Shown here in pieces: positions 47,587 to 63,489 of a stretch of DNA of 64,000 nt (the stretch's first letter is position 1; every line of letters starts with the position of its first letter). The stretch is from Dugong dugon (taxonomy: Eukaryota > Chordata > Mammalia > Sirenia > Dugongidae): assembly GCA_030035585.1 (NCBI GenBank), contig CM057460.1:133346714-133410713 (forward strand), in the 5' to 3' direction. The notes under the pieces are model-generated. The model searched no databases, was not told the origin of the DNA, and saw only the letters and a program-made list of their open reading frames with translations. The position numbers and the translations under genes were made by a program.

Positions 47587-49756
47587 CTGGAATTATTAAA
47601 CAATATAAAATATCCTTGCTATTTTAAATAAAGCATTTAAAAATATTATATAGAGCAGGAAGCTATAAAAGTTGACCCCGGTAATGGTAACAAATCACAG
47701 GAGGCAGCTCAGATGCAGGTCTTTGTGGCTGGACTCTGCCCTACATGCAGAATCTGGAGTTCCCAGTGTCCCTGGGGTTCCCTCCTGCCCCTGGGGCACT
47801 GACCTGTCTACCCATTTAGGGCTTCAGTATCTCTTCTCCCTGTATGACCCCTCCTTTAGCAACAGTGATGGACAGAAGGTGCTGGCACCCATCTCTTTCT
47901 AATGTGTATGAGTGCTTCTTGTTCCCAGATGGTATTACATCCATAGCATCTAGCCTCTTTCCAGGAAAACCATGAGATGTTCTGGTCTTATGATGGTTGA
48001 GTACCTGGTCGGCACTCTATGTGTTTCCCAGTGATTAATGTAGTGGTAGTGCTGGGTGGAGAAAGCTCTACTCTCTCATCTCACTCAGACCACAACTCCT
48101 GACCCCATCTTGTAACAAAAGTTGTGAGGGTGACCCTAGAAGGATGTGAAAACATGAATCAGTCACAATTCACTGTAGAAAATAAAAACTGCTCTAGATA
48201 CAATTTAATCAGGAAGGGTTTTATTATGGGGAATTAAGGCTAAAAGAACGACTTTCTAGCCTGTTTGTATTCTAGAATACTTAGAAAATAGGGTCACTGG
48301 GAGATAAATAAGATTTTTTTTTTAATCTCAGTTTTGAGACTTTTATTGCTGGATTGGGCAACAAGCTAAACCTGTTCTTAGCAGAGCTCCACCCAAAAAT
48401 TCTTCAACTCCTCTGCCTCCAAGACACATAGCCCCAACCTTATTCATGTGTCCTTCCCCTGCATTTACCCTGGGAGCTCCAATATGCAGATCACAGCCTA
48501 AGATAATTTAAATGCCAAAATATAAAATAGACATGATTTTATCTCCCACACCACTAGATAAAACTCTTATTTTACTCTCTACACAGTGTTTTATATATCA
48601 AGATATTTTTAAATAAGTTATTCACTTCCTCTATAAAAGAAGAAAAGTACAACTAATAGATAACTAACATCATAGCTATTGACTATAAATGTATATAATC
48701 AAGTAATCATATTTCTCAAAAATTCTGCCTTTTGAGAAAATTGACCCAGAACTGAAGCCTTAAATGTTGTTTTCCTTTTTTTTAATTTCTATTTTTAAAT
48801 GGCAATTTTACAAGTGGTTCTGAATGCCAAGAAATAAATGTCTCTGCAATTAATGGAAAATAAAATACCTTTTATATTGTATTGGCAGAGCTGCTTATGC
48901 TAATTCTCAATAACTGAGGAAGTGTGGCTAATAAATAATACTCTAAAACCCAACTATCATTTTTGTCTACTCTCATTTTTCCTCAATATGTATTGGCAAT
49001 GAACCCTTTATTGCCACAGAGAACATTCTGCTATGCAACGCCTTAAACATCACATTACAATAAACTTTGTGTTGCTGCATTTCTTCTCCTTTCTTCTTCT
49101 CTTTTTTCTTAACACAAATCTCCAACTAGATACCTATGGCAGCAAAATCATTAGCTGAGGAAAATACAGCTCAGCAAAGGGAGTTTATGTGTTAAGAAGT
49201 CAAATAATGAAAAACTTTTCACTCCACTTAAGCACGCCAGGGACATACGACATGCCAGTCATTGTAATAAGTCATGGCAGTATAGATAAGGGCCAGCTCC
49301 ATTCTTGTCCTCAAGGAAATGGTGCTCTAGCAGGATCATTGGGAGATAAATAAATAACTAAAATAGTAAATCCAGTAGATTAACCTTAATTGCAACAAGA
49401 ACAGAGGAATGGTACTAAAGTCAGTCTTCCCAGTCTTGAAGAACAGGCAGAAATCATGGCACTGTGGGTCTGAGATGATGGTTGTGCCAGCGATGAGGAT
49501 TAACTTTGATGCCTGAGAAGGAAAACCTGGAAACACTATTCAGTGAAACTTCATTGAGAGATGCAACTAAGAGTTGGTTTCAATTCTCTCCCCCCTACAC
49601 AGGTTTAAGTGGTCAGATTTGATCACAATGACTTCATGTAGTAGCTTAATCACAGCACAGAACTCTACACAAGTCTCATCTCTCTCTCCCATGATGGATA
49701 AAGGATAGATAATAAGTTACCTCACCTTCTTTTTTATCCCTCAAGACTGCATTATT
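47587..49756. other. no gene recognised; GC-richer patch at 47660-48190
   Basis: Mostly unique-looking. 47660-48190 is richer in G and C than its surroundings, with an unassigned open frame (47672-47902). 49220-49360 carries wording of an ancient repeat ('tcctcaaggaaatggtgctctagcagg'). Confidence 0.4.
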
Positions 49757-49768
49757 AAAAAATCTACT

Positions 49769-51426
49769 TTTCACTTCTGGCAAAATGGTGCTCTAGGCAG
49801 AAGCACCACGCTGTCCCTCCACAGCAAACATCTGAAAAACTAAGCCAAACAGAGAAAACAGCAACCCTGAAACTCTAAAACATCAAATGAAGATAAAGAA
49901 CTGAGCCAAGCACCAAATGGAGTGAGAAAACTGACAGAGAATGAAGAGCAAGGAGAGATTCATGCAGAGGTCCCCTATCAGCTAACGCAGCGCAGATCTG
50001 CCATCTTGGACTCTTGTCAGAGACCAGCAAATAGGGGGTACGAGAAAGCAGCTTCACGGAGATTCTAGCAGGAGACAAAACAACCAGTTATTTGTGATAT
50101 AAGCCTTCCCATCCCCCACCCTTCTTCACTCCCCACTTGGCCTCTTCTGCTTCCCACAGCCACAGTCTCTTGGTCAGGAATAACCAGCTGCTTGGATTAC
50201 ACCAGCCCGCACTGGCCAGCTCTCTGAGTGCCATTTGTTGGCTGCTGGTGTTGCTTTATTCTGCTTCTTTTCACTGCTTCCTTACCTCTCACCATTTCCC
50301 CCTACTTTTGCTCAAATACCTGGCTCCGTGAGCCATCTTTGCTTCTTCCTGGGGGGCTGTGGGGCTCCATTCGAGTATGGAACTACTTCCCAGTCTGGGC
50401 TGCCACACTGGTGGGATCAGAGGCTATTGTTTGTTTGTTCTGAATTGTTTGTTTTCTTTTCCTTTTCTCGAGTTGGGAGCCCATTCTGGCTGGACAGTGC
50501 TACACAGCTTGGGACCTACTCCATTGGCTTGAGCGGACGCACAAAGGGAGCCCTGAGGGCATTTCTTTTTTCCTCTTTTTGGGGGGGCTTTTCTTGTTCT
50601 TTTTTTTTTTTAATTTGTTTTGCTTTCTTTCCCCTCTTTTTCCTTCTTTGTCTTTCTTCATTACTCAATTTCTCGTCTCTCTATACCTTCCTTCTCTTCC
50701 GGTTCCCTGAATACCTGGCGCTGAATACCTCTATGCTTTCTAGCCAAGCTGTACTGCAACACCTGGGAACAATGTCCCCAGACCTCGTAGCAGCACCGGT
50801 GGCATCCCTGGGAACTTTGCTGTTCTTTTTCCTTTCTAATTTTTATTTATTCAGTCTTTTCTTTGCTTTTTCTTCTACCCCTTTCTGTTTTTCTCCATTT
50901 CATAGTCTCTCATCTCTCCACTCCAACGGCAAGCTCCCCTAGCACTTTTTTTTGTTTGTTTGTATGTTTTTGGCTCCTGTTCCTCTCTCCACTCTCCCAT
51001 AGCAATCTTAGATCCACACATAACAATCTCCCCCCTCCATCCTGCCTACCTACACTGTGCACTTAATATCACCCACCAAGCAGCACAGGCACAGCCTACC
51101 AGAACCTGCTCTGCACTGATTATTGACCCGCCTTGGTGGCTGTAGTAAGTGCCACAAACAACCCATCCTAACAACTCCTCTTCATCTAGACCTGCCCTGT
51201 TGTACCATATCTGAGCAACTGACCATGTCAATTGGAGGAGGCAAAAAGTATCATGTCAAGAGACAAGCAAACAACAAAGAAAACACAGCTTTCCTGCTCA
51301 GTCATAGACAAATTTAAAAAAAAAAGGATGAAACAAACAAATCTACAATCAATAAATGAGAAAAATAACTACTGAATGCTTTGACGACAGCAGACAATAT
51401 CAAAACAATTACAAAAAAAGGACAGC
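49769..51426 (+). other. L1a 5' UTR
   Basis: Begins 'ttcacttctggcaaaatggtg' and runs about 1.66 kb to ORF1. The middle (50100-51000) is pyrimidine-rich, so it yields a long hydrophobic open frame (50235-50942) that has no ATG in its first half and is not credible as a gene. The promoter of the element would lie here. It does not resemble the L1b 5' UTR. Confidence 0.75.
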
Positions 51427-52378
51427 ATGGTTCCAGTAGGCATCCAAAATAAAACACCAGATGACTTTCCAGTGGAAGAAAAGGCAATAGAACTACTTGA
51501 TAGGGAATTCAAATCTCTAATACTCAGAATTACCCGAGAGTTGAAGCAAAAAGCAGACAAAAATGAGGAAAAAATAGACAAATTCATGGAAAATACAGAC
51601 CAAAAAAATGGGAGAATTCAGGAAAATAATGCAGGAACAAAATGCCAAAATAAATTCACGGCTAGAAATTATACAAAAGCAACAGTTAGAAATCCAAAAG
51701 ATACACAACAAGATTTCAGAAATGGACAGTGTCATAGAAGGGCTGAGGAGCAGATTTGAAACTGTGGAAGACAGGATCAGTGCAATTGAAGACAAACACT
51801 TGCATACAACTTTGTTCAAGGAAAACTCAGAAAAAAGAAAAATGAAGAGACTCTGAGAGTTATGTGCACTACAATCAAAAGCAAAAATTTTCGAGTGATC
51901 AGAGTTCCAAAACAGGGGGAGAAAATAGAAAACACAGAGAGGATCATTGAAGAACTTCTGACAGAAAACTTCCCCAATATCATGAAAGATGAAAAGCTGG
52001 CCATCCAAAAAGCTCAACGAACACCATATACGAGAGACCCCAAAAGAAAATTACCAAGACATATCATAATGACACTCACCAAAACCAAAGACAAACAAAG
52101 AATCCTGAGAGCAGCTCATGAAAAACAAGAAGTCACATATAGAGGAGAAACAGTAAGACTAAACTCAGATTATTCGGCAGAAACAATGCAGGCAAGAAGG
52201 CAATGGGATGACATATATAAAACCTTGAAGAAAAAAAACTGCCACCAAGAATAATATATCCTGCAAAACTCTCATTCAAATATGATGGTGAAATTAGGAC
52301 TTTCCCAGACAAACAAAAATTAAGGGAATATGTAAAAACCAAACCAAACTTACAAGAATTATTAAAGGGAGTCCTTTG
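51427..52378 (+). pseudogene. L1a ORF1 (RNA-binding protein) remnant
   Basis: ORF1p is the trimeric RNA chaperone that packages L1 RNA. Visible are a heptad-like coiled-coil region (IQKQQLEIQKIHNKISEMD, VIEGLRSRFETVEDRISAIED), an RRM-like part (NFRVIRVPKQGEKIENTERIIEELL) and the C-terminal domain (PRHIIMTLTKTKDKQRILRAA, SDYSAETMQARRQWDDIYK). The ATG at 51427 opens a fitting N-terminus. The frame changes near 51620, and there is a stop near 51857. Confidence 0.9.
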
Positions 52379-52841
52379 ATCTGATAATAAACAACTTCAG
52401 TTCACAGGCTGAATCTAGGATGCAGGATTGTACCAGCCAGATACCAATCTAGGAAATGAACTCTCAAGGACTATCCAAAACCAAAAGAAATACAACAGGG
52501 AATCAGAGCACTTAATCTGTAAATGACAACAACATCAGAACAATAAAAGAGGGAATAAATGGTGTAGGTATACAACCTTCTAATGGAGAGGAAGGCAAGG
52601 CGATACCAAGTAACAATAGACTGCTTCAAACTTAGTAAGATATGGGTAAATTTCACGGTAACCACAAAGAAACTTAACAAACATCTCATAAAAATAAAGA
52701 ATAAAAACATAAAGTCTCAGCAAAAACAAAACCTACAAAAACAAAAGAAATGCAAAAAAAATCCACAAGCAAAAGTAATTCAGCACAGGAGAGTAAGAAG
52801 AACAAAGAAAACATCAGCACCACAAAAAAAAGCACTACAAA

Positions 52842-53011
52842 ATGACAGCAACAAACTCACATCTATCAATAATTACACTAAATGTAAATGAATTCATTGC
52901 ACTCATAAAGAGATGGAGAGTGACAGAATGGATAAAAAAACAGGATCCAGCAATATGTTGTCTATAAGAGACACACCTTAGAAACAAAGACGTGAATTTA
53001 CTAAAAATCAA
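52842..53011 (+). pseudogene. L1a ORF2, first codons only
   Basis: Starts MTATNSHLSIITLNVN and reads on through EWIKKQDPAICCL to LLKIKG, the very start of the L1 endonuclease. It then runs straight into the L1b 5' UTR. About 57 codons remain, with one stop before ETHLRNK. Confidence 0.88.
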
Positions 53012-54354
53012 AGGTTTGGGATGGCGTGGTCAACATGGCAGAGTACTTAGATGCTTCCTATACCCCTCTTACAACAAAGACCTGGAAAAACAAGTGATTT
53101 GATTCTATGTGAATATCTGGCAGCTCTTAACAAGGCAAGGTTAAGAAATCCGTCTGAGTGATACAGGAGAAAGAGACCATTTGGTAGAGGTGAGGAGGGC
53201 TAGAGCCACGGTGGCTAAACTGCAGTGCCACAGCCATGCCATCCGCGGTGAAGCAGGCAAACAGCTGTGCTGTGCGTGAGCTCAGGAAGCAGTTTCCACA
53301 TCGAGAGAGACCCAGCAGCAGAGATTCTGCTTGGAGACTCCGAACTAGTGAAGAGCAGCTCCCAAGAGGATAGGATAAGTACATGCGTGCACCATTTTGC
53401 GGGGATTAAAAAAAAAAAAAAAGCCCATTTTGGAAAAACCTTTCTCCCTTTTACCTCCTCCTTCTGTGCTCTGCACCGGTAGTCCGCTGGGCCAGAAGTA
53501 GATCCCAAAAGGCACCCTGACCCATTCTCCTGGCCTTGGAGAGGAAACAAATAAGCTGCTGGATCCCCTAGGCCAGGAACACAGGGTCAGCACAGCTCCT
53601 TTGCTGGCCACAGGTATCAGGGATCAGCAGACTCTGAGTGCCTTACACCCCTGTATAGACTTGTGGGGACCCATCTCAACAGCGTTAGTCCTCACTGCCA
53701 CAGTACAACAGGTCAAACATCTGAAGTTTAACTTCAACTGCTTCAGCTGTGAACTGGAAAATTTGTGACCCTTGAAACAGCTCTTCCCCTTAAGTAGGCA
53801 CTTTTATCGATCTATAGCAGGAGCTTGAGGACCGGTGGTAGCACCTAAAGTGCCTAGTCACCTGCTACAGCATTTCAAGAAAAGGTTGTGCCCTCGAGTC
53901 TTACAGCCAGCAGAATGGGGTGCTCATAGTCTGGCTGCAAAACTCACCTACCTACTCACCCTAGAGAACAGGGACACGCTTTCCTTTAAGACTCTCAGGG
54001 GCAGCCATCAGCTCCCTGCCTGGCTCAGCACGTGATCCCCTACCACAGCTAGAGTCCAGTGCCTGCACCAATCACCCGTGCCTCTCTAGGACTGGGGGCT
54101 GAGAGCCTGCATCACACACTTGGTGACTGACTGCCTGAACACCGGAGCTCAACCCATACAGGAAAATTTAACGGACTCCTGTGTGCACATACTTAGTTAC
54201 AGAACTAACTACCTGGGACAGAATGTTAGAGATCCAAAGGTGTCAAAATCAAACTAGTGCACATGAGCAGCCTATTTGGGCATATCAAAACAAAACTAAA
54301 TAAGAAGCTAGGTCTCACTAAACAAATACAAAATAAAATTATAATAAATTGTTG
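53012..54354 (+). other. L1b 5' UTR
   Basis: Starts 'ttgggatggcgtggtcaaca', about 1.34 kb, GC-richer than the flanks, up to the ORF1 ATG at 54355. 'aacatggcagagt' near its start resembles the start of many mammalian L1 5' UTRs. Confidence 0.8.
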
Positions 54355-55369
54355 ATGGCTCGGAGACAACAGTCAATATCAAGTCACATAAAGAGGCAGT
54401 CCATGGTGGCTTCAGCAAGCTCCCAAAATAAAGAATCAATAAATTCTCTGGAGGAAGAGAATTTCTTGGAATTACCAGAGGCAGAATACAAAAAATTAAT
54501 ATACAGAACTCTTCTAGAAATAAAAGAAAATTCAACAGAATGCAGAAACAGCAAGGGAACATACAGACACAGTAGTAGCGGAACTTAAAAAAGTTTTTCA
54601 AGAACATAATGATAAACTTAATAGGCTGCAAGAATCCATACAGAGACAGCAATCAGAAATCCAGATGATTAACAATAAAATGCCAGAATTAGAGTACTCA
54701 ATAGAAAGTCATAGGAACAAAATTGAGGCAGTAGAAGTTACAATTAGTGACATTGAAGATAAACCTCTTGACGCCAACTTATTTGAGGAAAAATCAGATA
54801 AAAGAATTAAAAAGAATGAAGAAACTCTAAGAGTCATGTGGGACTCTATCACGAGATATAACCTACGAGTGATTGGAGTACCAGAGCAGGGGGGGATAAC
54901 AGAAAATACAGAGAAAATTGTTGAAGATTTGTTGACAAAAAACTTTCCTGATATCATGAAAGATGAGAAGATATCTATCCAAGATGCTCATTGAACCCCG
55001 CATAAGGTAGATCCCAAAAGAAAGTCACCAAGACATATTATAAACAAACTTACCAAAATCAAAGATAAAGAGAGAATTTCAAGAGCAGCTAGGGATAAAT
55101 GAAAAGTCATCTACAAAGGAGAGTCAATTAGAATAAGTTCAGACTATTCAGCAGAAACCATACAGGCTAGAAGGCAATGGGATGACATACTTAAAGCCTT
55201 GAAGGAAAATAACTGTCAGTCAAGAGTTATATTTCCAGAAAAACTGTCTCTCAAATATGATGGCGAAATTAGGGCATTTCCAGATAAACAGAAGTTCAGG
55301 GAATTTGCAAAAACCGAACAAAAATTACAACAAATACTAAAGGGAGTCCTAAGATTAGATAATCAATAA
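54355..55369 (+). pseudogene. L1b ORF1 (RNA-binding protein) remnant
   Basis: MARRQQSISSHIKRQSMV opens it. A coiled coil follows (MPELEYSIESHRNKIEAVEV), then the RRM-like NLRVIGVPEQGGITENTEKIVEDLL and the C-terminal PRHIINKLTKIKDKERISRAA, SDYSAETIQARRQWDDILK. It ends GVLRLDNQ-stop at 55367. There is a frame change near 54588 and two internal stops near 54994 and 55100. Its length is close to family norms. Confidence 0.93.
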
Positions 55370-55815
55370 CACCAGATAACAACACAAGACTAGAATACAG
55401 GACAGAGCAATCAGATATTGACTCAGATATGGATATCGAAAATACATCAAAGCTAAAACATTCAAAATAGGGAAACAGATATCAGTATGTAAAAAAGGAC
55501 AACATTAAAACAAAAAAGAGGGACTTAAAAAAATGGAGACATTGATTGTTCATGTGGAGGGGAAGTTAAGGTGATATAAAGTAATAAAAGACTGGTATAA
55601 ACTTATAAAAATAGGAGTAAATATTAAGGTAACAACAAAGGAATCTAACAATCCTACCAATCAAAATAAAAAGTAGAAAAACATAAACACCCAGCACACA
55701 CAAAATCTATAACAAAGAAAAAGATGAAAAAAAAATACATAAAGAAAAACGACTCAGCACAGAAAATTGAGGAGAACAAAGAAACTGTGAACAACACACA
55801 AAAAGAGACATCAGG

Positions 55816-59650
<3,835 letters not shown>

Positions 59651-60575
59651 AAACACAGAAGAAAACATTCTTTGATGGTTATGAGGGTGGGGAGGGAGGG
59701 TGAGTGTTATTTACTAACTAGATAGTAGATAAGAATTATCTTAGGTGAAGGGAAGGACAGCACACACTGCAGGGGAAGTCAGCACAACTGGACTAAACCA
59801 AAGCTAAGAAGTTTCATGAATACAATCAAATACTTTGAGAGACAGAGTAGCAGGGATGAGGGGCCTGGGGACCATGCTTTCAGGGGACATCTAGGTCAAT
59901 TGGCATAACAAAGCTTATTAAGAAAATGTTCTACATTCTACTTTGGTGAGTGGCATCTGGGGTCTTAAAAGCTTGTAAGTGGCCATCTAAAATGCATCAG
60001 TTGGTCCCAACTACCTGGAGTAAAGAGAATGGAGAATACCAAAGACACAAGGAAAGTATTAGCCCAAGAGACAGAAAGGGCCACATAAACCAGAGACTTC
60101 ATCAGCCTGAGACCAGAAGAACTAGATGATGCCCAGCTACCACCAATGACCACCCTGACAGGGAACACAACAGAGAGTCCCTGATGGAGCAAGAGAAAGG
60201 TAGGGTGCAGAACTCAAATTCTATTAAGAAGACCAGACTTAATGGTCTGACTGAGACTGGAGGAACCCCAGAAAGCATGGCCCTCAGATTCTCTATCAGC
60301 CCAGAAGTGAAACAATTTCCGAGGTCAACTCTTCAGACAGGGATAGGACTGGACTGGGGGACATAAAGTGATACTCCTGAGGAACGTGCTTCTTAGCTCA
60401 AGTAGACACAAGAGACTAAATGGGCCGCTTCTGTCTGAAGGTGAGATGGGAAGGCAGAGAGGGTTAGGAGCTGGTTGAATGGACATGGAGAATCAGGGGT
60501 GGAAAGCTGTCACCATATGCAGAGAACAATTAGAGTCACATAACAATGTACGTATAAATTTTGTACAGGAAAACA
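59651..60575 (+). other. L1b 3' UTR
   Basis: Opens with GGGTGGGGAGGGAGGG (59685-59700). The lineage block 'caattggcataacaaagc' (59897) and 'ttggtgagtggcatctggggtctta' follow. It ends early compared with the copy at 5165, in 'ttgtacaggaaaacaaaaaa', with no AATAAA at the end. Confidence 0.82.
59685..59700 (+). other. G-quadruplex motif in L1b 3' UTR
   Basis: GGGTGGGGAGGGAGGG has four G runs with one-base loops. Same position as the run at 15472. Confidence 0.9.
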
Positions 60576-60677
60576 AAAAAATCTACTCAATTTTTTCCTC
60601 TTTTATACTTACCATAAATATGAATTATCTAGGCATACTGGTTAGGAAGGACTTTTGTGACAATTTGGGTCCTCTAA

Positions 60678-60854
60678 AGGAGCCCCGGTGGCACAGTGTC
60701 TAAGAAAGAGCTCATCTGGTAACCAAAAAGTCAGCAGTTCAAATCCACCAGCTGCTCCTTGGAAACCCTATAGAGCAGTTCTACTCTATCCTATGGGGTC
60801 TCTATGAGTCGGAATCGACTCTACGGCAAAGGGCTTTTTTTGGATGGGTGGAAG
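60678..60854 (+). mobile_element. AfroSINE, short type
   Basis: The head 'ggagccccggtggcacagtg', box B GTTCAAATCC, 'gctgctccttggaaaccctat' with no central block, and the tail 'acggcaaagggcttttttt'. Flanks 'ggtcctctaa' (60668-60677) and 'ggttcctctaa' (60855-60865) fit a target duplication. Confidence 0.94.
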
Positions 60855-60865
60855 GGGTTCCTCTA

Positions 60866-61720
60866 AGTTGGAGTTAGATGGAGTTAGAAATGCAAGAAGT
60901 TAATTAGGGGTAATGCCTGTAAAATATAAAGAGGGATCAGCAGTAGGCACGGAGAGCCTTCAGACCACGAAGCTGGTCTGATACCTGTTCATCTCATTTA
61001 GAATGGAAGTTCCACAGGCCAAAAATAGAGCCTGACATAGAGTAAATTTTTAATAAATGGTAGTTAAGTGACAGAATAAATGAATCCAGTTGAGGTGAAG
61101 GGAGCAACAGGAGAAAGATAGAAGTAAATATCTAAAACAAATAAGTAACAATAAGTTCTCGTATTACCTCAGTGGTTGGTGAGCTAGATAGCATGAAATT
61201 TATTTGAATGGGCTTTCTCTAGAAGCAAGCCTTCCAGGTGGGCTAGAGGGGGCTTTTGTAAAACTTCCAGCTCTTCTTCCTGGTGATTTTGACTCCTCCA
61301 TTATAAGAAAAGACTGTTCAACATTTAACTTTGTTTTAATTGGAATACTTGAAAATAGAAGGTGGTAGCAGTATATCCAAACAAGGTTTCTGGATCAGAT
61401 TGCAAATGACACAGGATTCAGTTGCTTACCAACCAAAATCCCATGGGTGGTTTTGCTGTGATTTCTTGAGCTAAAGACACAGTATAGACACAATATACTG
61501 CACAAGAACTCTTTCCCCACATGACAGCTAAGGCCTGAAATGATGCCTTTAGAGATGAAAGGTATGTTTCTACCCTTACAAAGTGTTACAAGAAAGCATT
61601 TGTTGATCATCTGGTGAGTGTACAATGTGAACAAAAGATTTGATCATATATAGAATGTTTGAGGAAGAGAGTGAATAAAGGTCCTGGGAAACTGAGGGAG
61701 AAGAGGCATAACCTAGTGTT
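60866..61720. other. no gene recognised
   Basis: Unique-looking DNA. 61005-61080 has weak L2/MIR-like tail wording. Nothing is firm. Confidence 0.4.
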
Positions 61721-61721
61721 T

Positions 61722-62215
61722 CAGTTAGTTATTGCTATGTAACAAACCACCCTAAACCTAATATGTAAAATGGCAACCATTTTATTATGGTCATGGATTC
61801 CGTAAGTCAGGAATTCAGACAGTACACAATGACAATGACTTATCTTTGCTCCTTGATATCTGGAGCCTCAGCTAGGGGGACTCGAATATTGGAACACTTG
61901 CAGGTGGAATCATCGGAGGACTTCTTCACTCATATGACTTGCAACTGGACTGGGATGACTTGAAGGCTGGCCTCATCTCATCGACTGGAGCACTGATGTG
62001 CAACCTCTCCATGTAGCTTGGGCTTCTCATAGCATGGCAGCAAGAGTCTAGAAAGCAAGTGTTCCAGGAGACCAAGGTAGAAGCTGCAAGCCTTCTTCTT
62101 ATCTAGCCTCAGAGGCCTCAAGCACATGCTATTGAAATGCCACTACATTCTACTGAATGACACTACATCACTAAGGCCAGGTCACTTCTTTATTGGGGCG
62201 TGATAAGGTCAAACT
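61722..62215. mobile_element. ancient LTR-type repeat remnant (probable)
   Basis: 'cagttagttattgctatgtaacaaaccacc', 'gtcatggattccgtaagtcagg', 'cttgaaggctggcc' and 'catagcatggcagc' follow the wording of an old mammalian LTR-like repeat whose name I cannot fix. A fossil without coding content. Confidence 0.45.
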
Positions 62216-62596
62216 GCAGAAGTTCACGTGGGATGGGAAATATTTTTGCAGCTGTATCTGGGAAATACAATCTGCCTTATACAGGGAAAAAGAGTTCATA
62301 AAGCAGGGGGATTTGGGGGAAAAAAAAGTTTACGACCCTGACTCAACCCTAAGGACCATAGTGCTAATACAATACAAAGCATATTTTTTATATTTTTGTG
62401 ATTGCCTAATATCTTGCAAGCCCAAATTGAAAATGAAAAGAAAGTAGAAATTGCTATCTATATAGTCTCAAGTAATCTAAATAATCTTTAACAATTGAGG
62501 CTCTGTCAGGAAATATACATTATTAGGGCAATGCTGAAGTTAGAATTTCCATATATATTTACTTCTGTGTCTTATGATGTTTCTTACAAAGTAATG
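62216..62596. other. no gene or recognised repeat
   Basis: AT-rich. The open frames at 62193-62447 and 62495-62698 are unassigned. Confidence 0.4.
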
Positions 62597-62612
62597 ATTT
62601 TAATCCCTATAA

Positions 62613-62812
62613 ACACTTGTTGCCATCAAGTTGATTACGACTCATACTCACCCTATAGGACAGAGGAGAACTTCCCCATAAAGTTTCCAAGGCTGTAATC
62701 TTTACAGAAACTGACTGCCTCATCTTTCTCCTGCAGAGCAGCTGGTAGTTTCGAACCGCTGACCTTTCAGTTAGCAGCTGAACTGTTAACCACTGAACCA
62801 CCAGGGATCCTT
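62613..62812 (-). mobile_element. AfroSINE, long type
   Basis: The central block is present ('ggctgtaatctttacagaaactgactgcc'). The flanking duplication is 'ttttaatcccta' near 62598-62609 and 62813-62824. The reverse-strand tail 'ggcaacaagtgttta' lacks the usual GGGTTTGG. Confidence 0.93.
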
Positions 62813-62824
62813 TTTTAATCCCTA

Positions 62825-63485
62825 AAATGGGGTCTATTGTTTATGAGTTAACTTTTCACTTTGTTTTCTGATAGTGATGTCTTTCACTGTCAGGTCCACT
62901 TTGAGCAGCTATCTGCCCTTGACAGAAATAAAATGACTCTATTTTTCTGAATACTCTGTAGTCAGAGTTGAGAAAGGCTTAACAAATTACCAAGCAGAAG
63001 GGCCATCAATAATTGCCAAGACGTGTTAGCATTTTTGACACAAAATGTCATTATTTAAGCCTCTACAATCCCCAGTATTTTCATTTTTGCCAAGTAGCTC
63101 TACAGATTACATGTTTTCTCCAAGAGTTGTATTATTTTAATGATCTTAAATCAGCTATTGTGGATCAAAGTAAAAAGGAAATGTATTTTTGCTTACAATC
63201 CTCTGAAGAACGCGTTGGTGTTTCTTCTGAAGAACAGAATTTCCAAAGGCAACAATTTATTTTTGTAGTCAAATCCCATGCTTCTTCTGCTACTTAATTT
63301 TTCAGCATAGTTTGGGAATCTATTTACTTTTTAGACTTGTCCTTTATCATTTAATTTAAATACTCCATCTTCAAGAGTTGGAAATTTTAGTCTAGTTGTG
63401 GATTTCAAGTGCCAGAACACAATATATGTGAAGATACCTGTGGGGTGAGGAATTCCTTTAGTCAGATAATTTGTTCTTTGTCCTT
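62825..63485. other. no gene recognised
   Basis: Unique-looking DNA. The 94-codon open frame at 63013-63297 shows no domain or codon pattern I can defend. Confidence 0.4.
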
Positions 63486-63489
63486 GGTT

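Noticed and set aside
50235-50942. 235-codon open frame, hydrophobic
   Set aside because: It lies in the pyrimidine-rich L1a 5' UTR, opens at TTG rather than ATG, and owes its Leu/Phe/Ser richness to base composition.
51517-52017. 166-codon reverse-strand open frame
   Set aside because: It is the antisense shadow of L1a ORF1.
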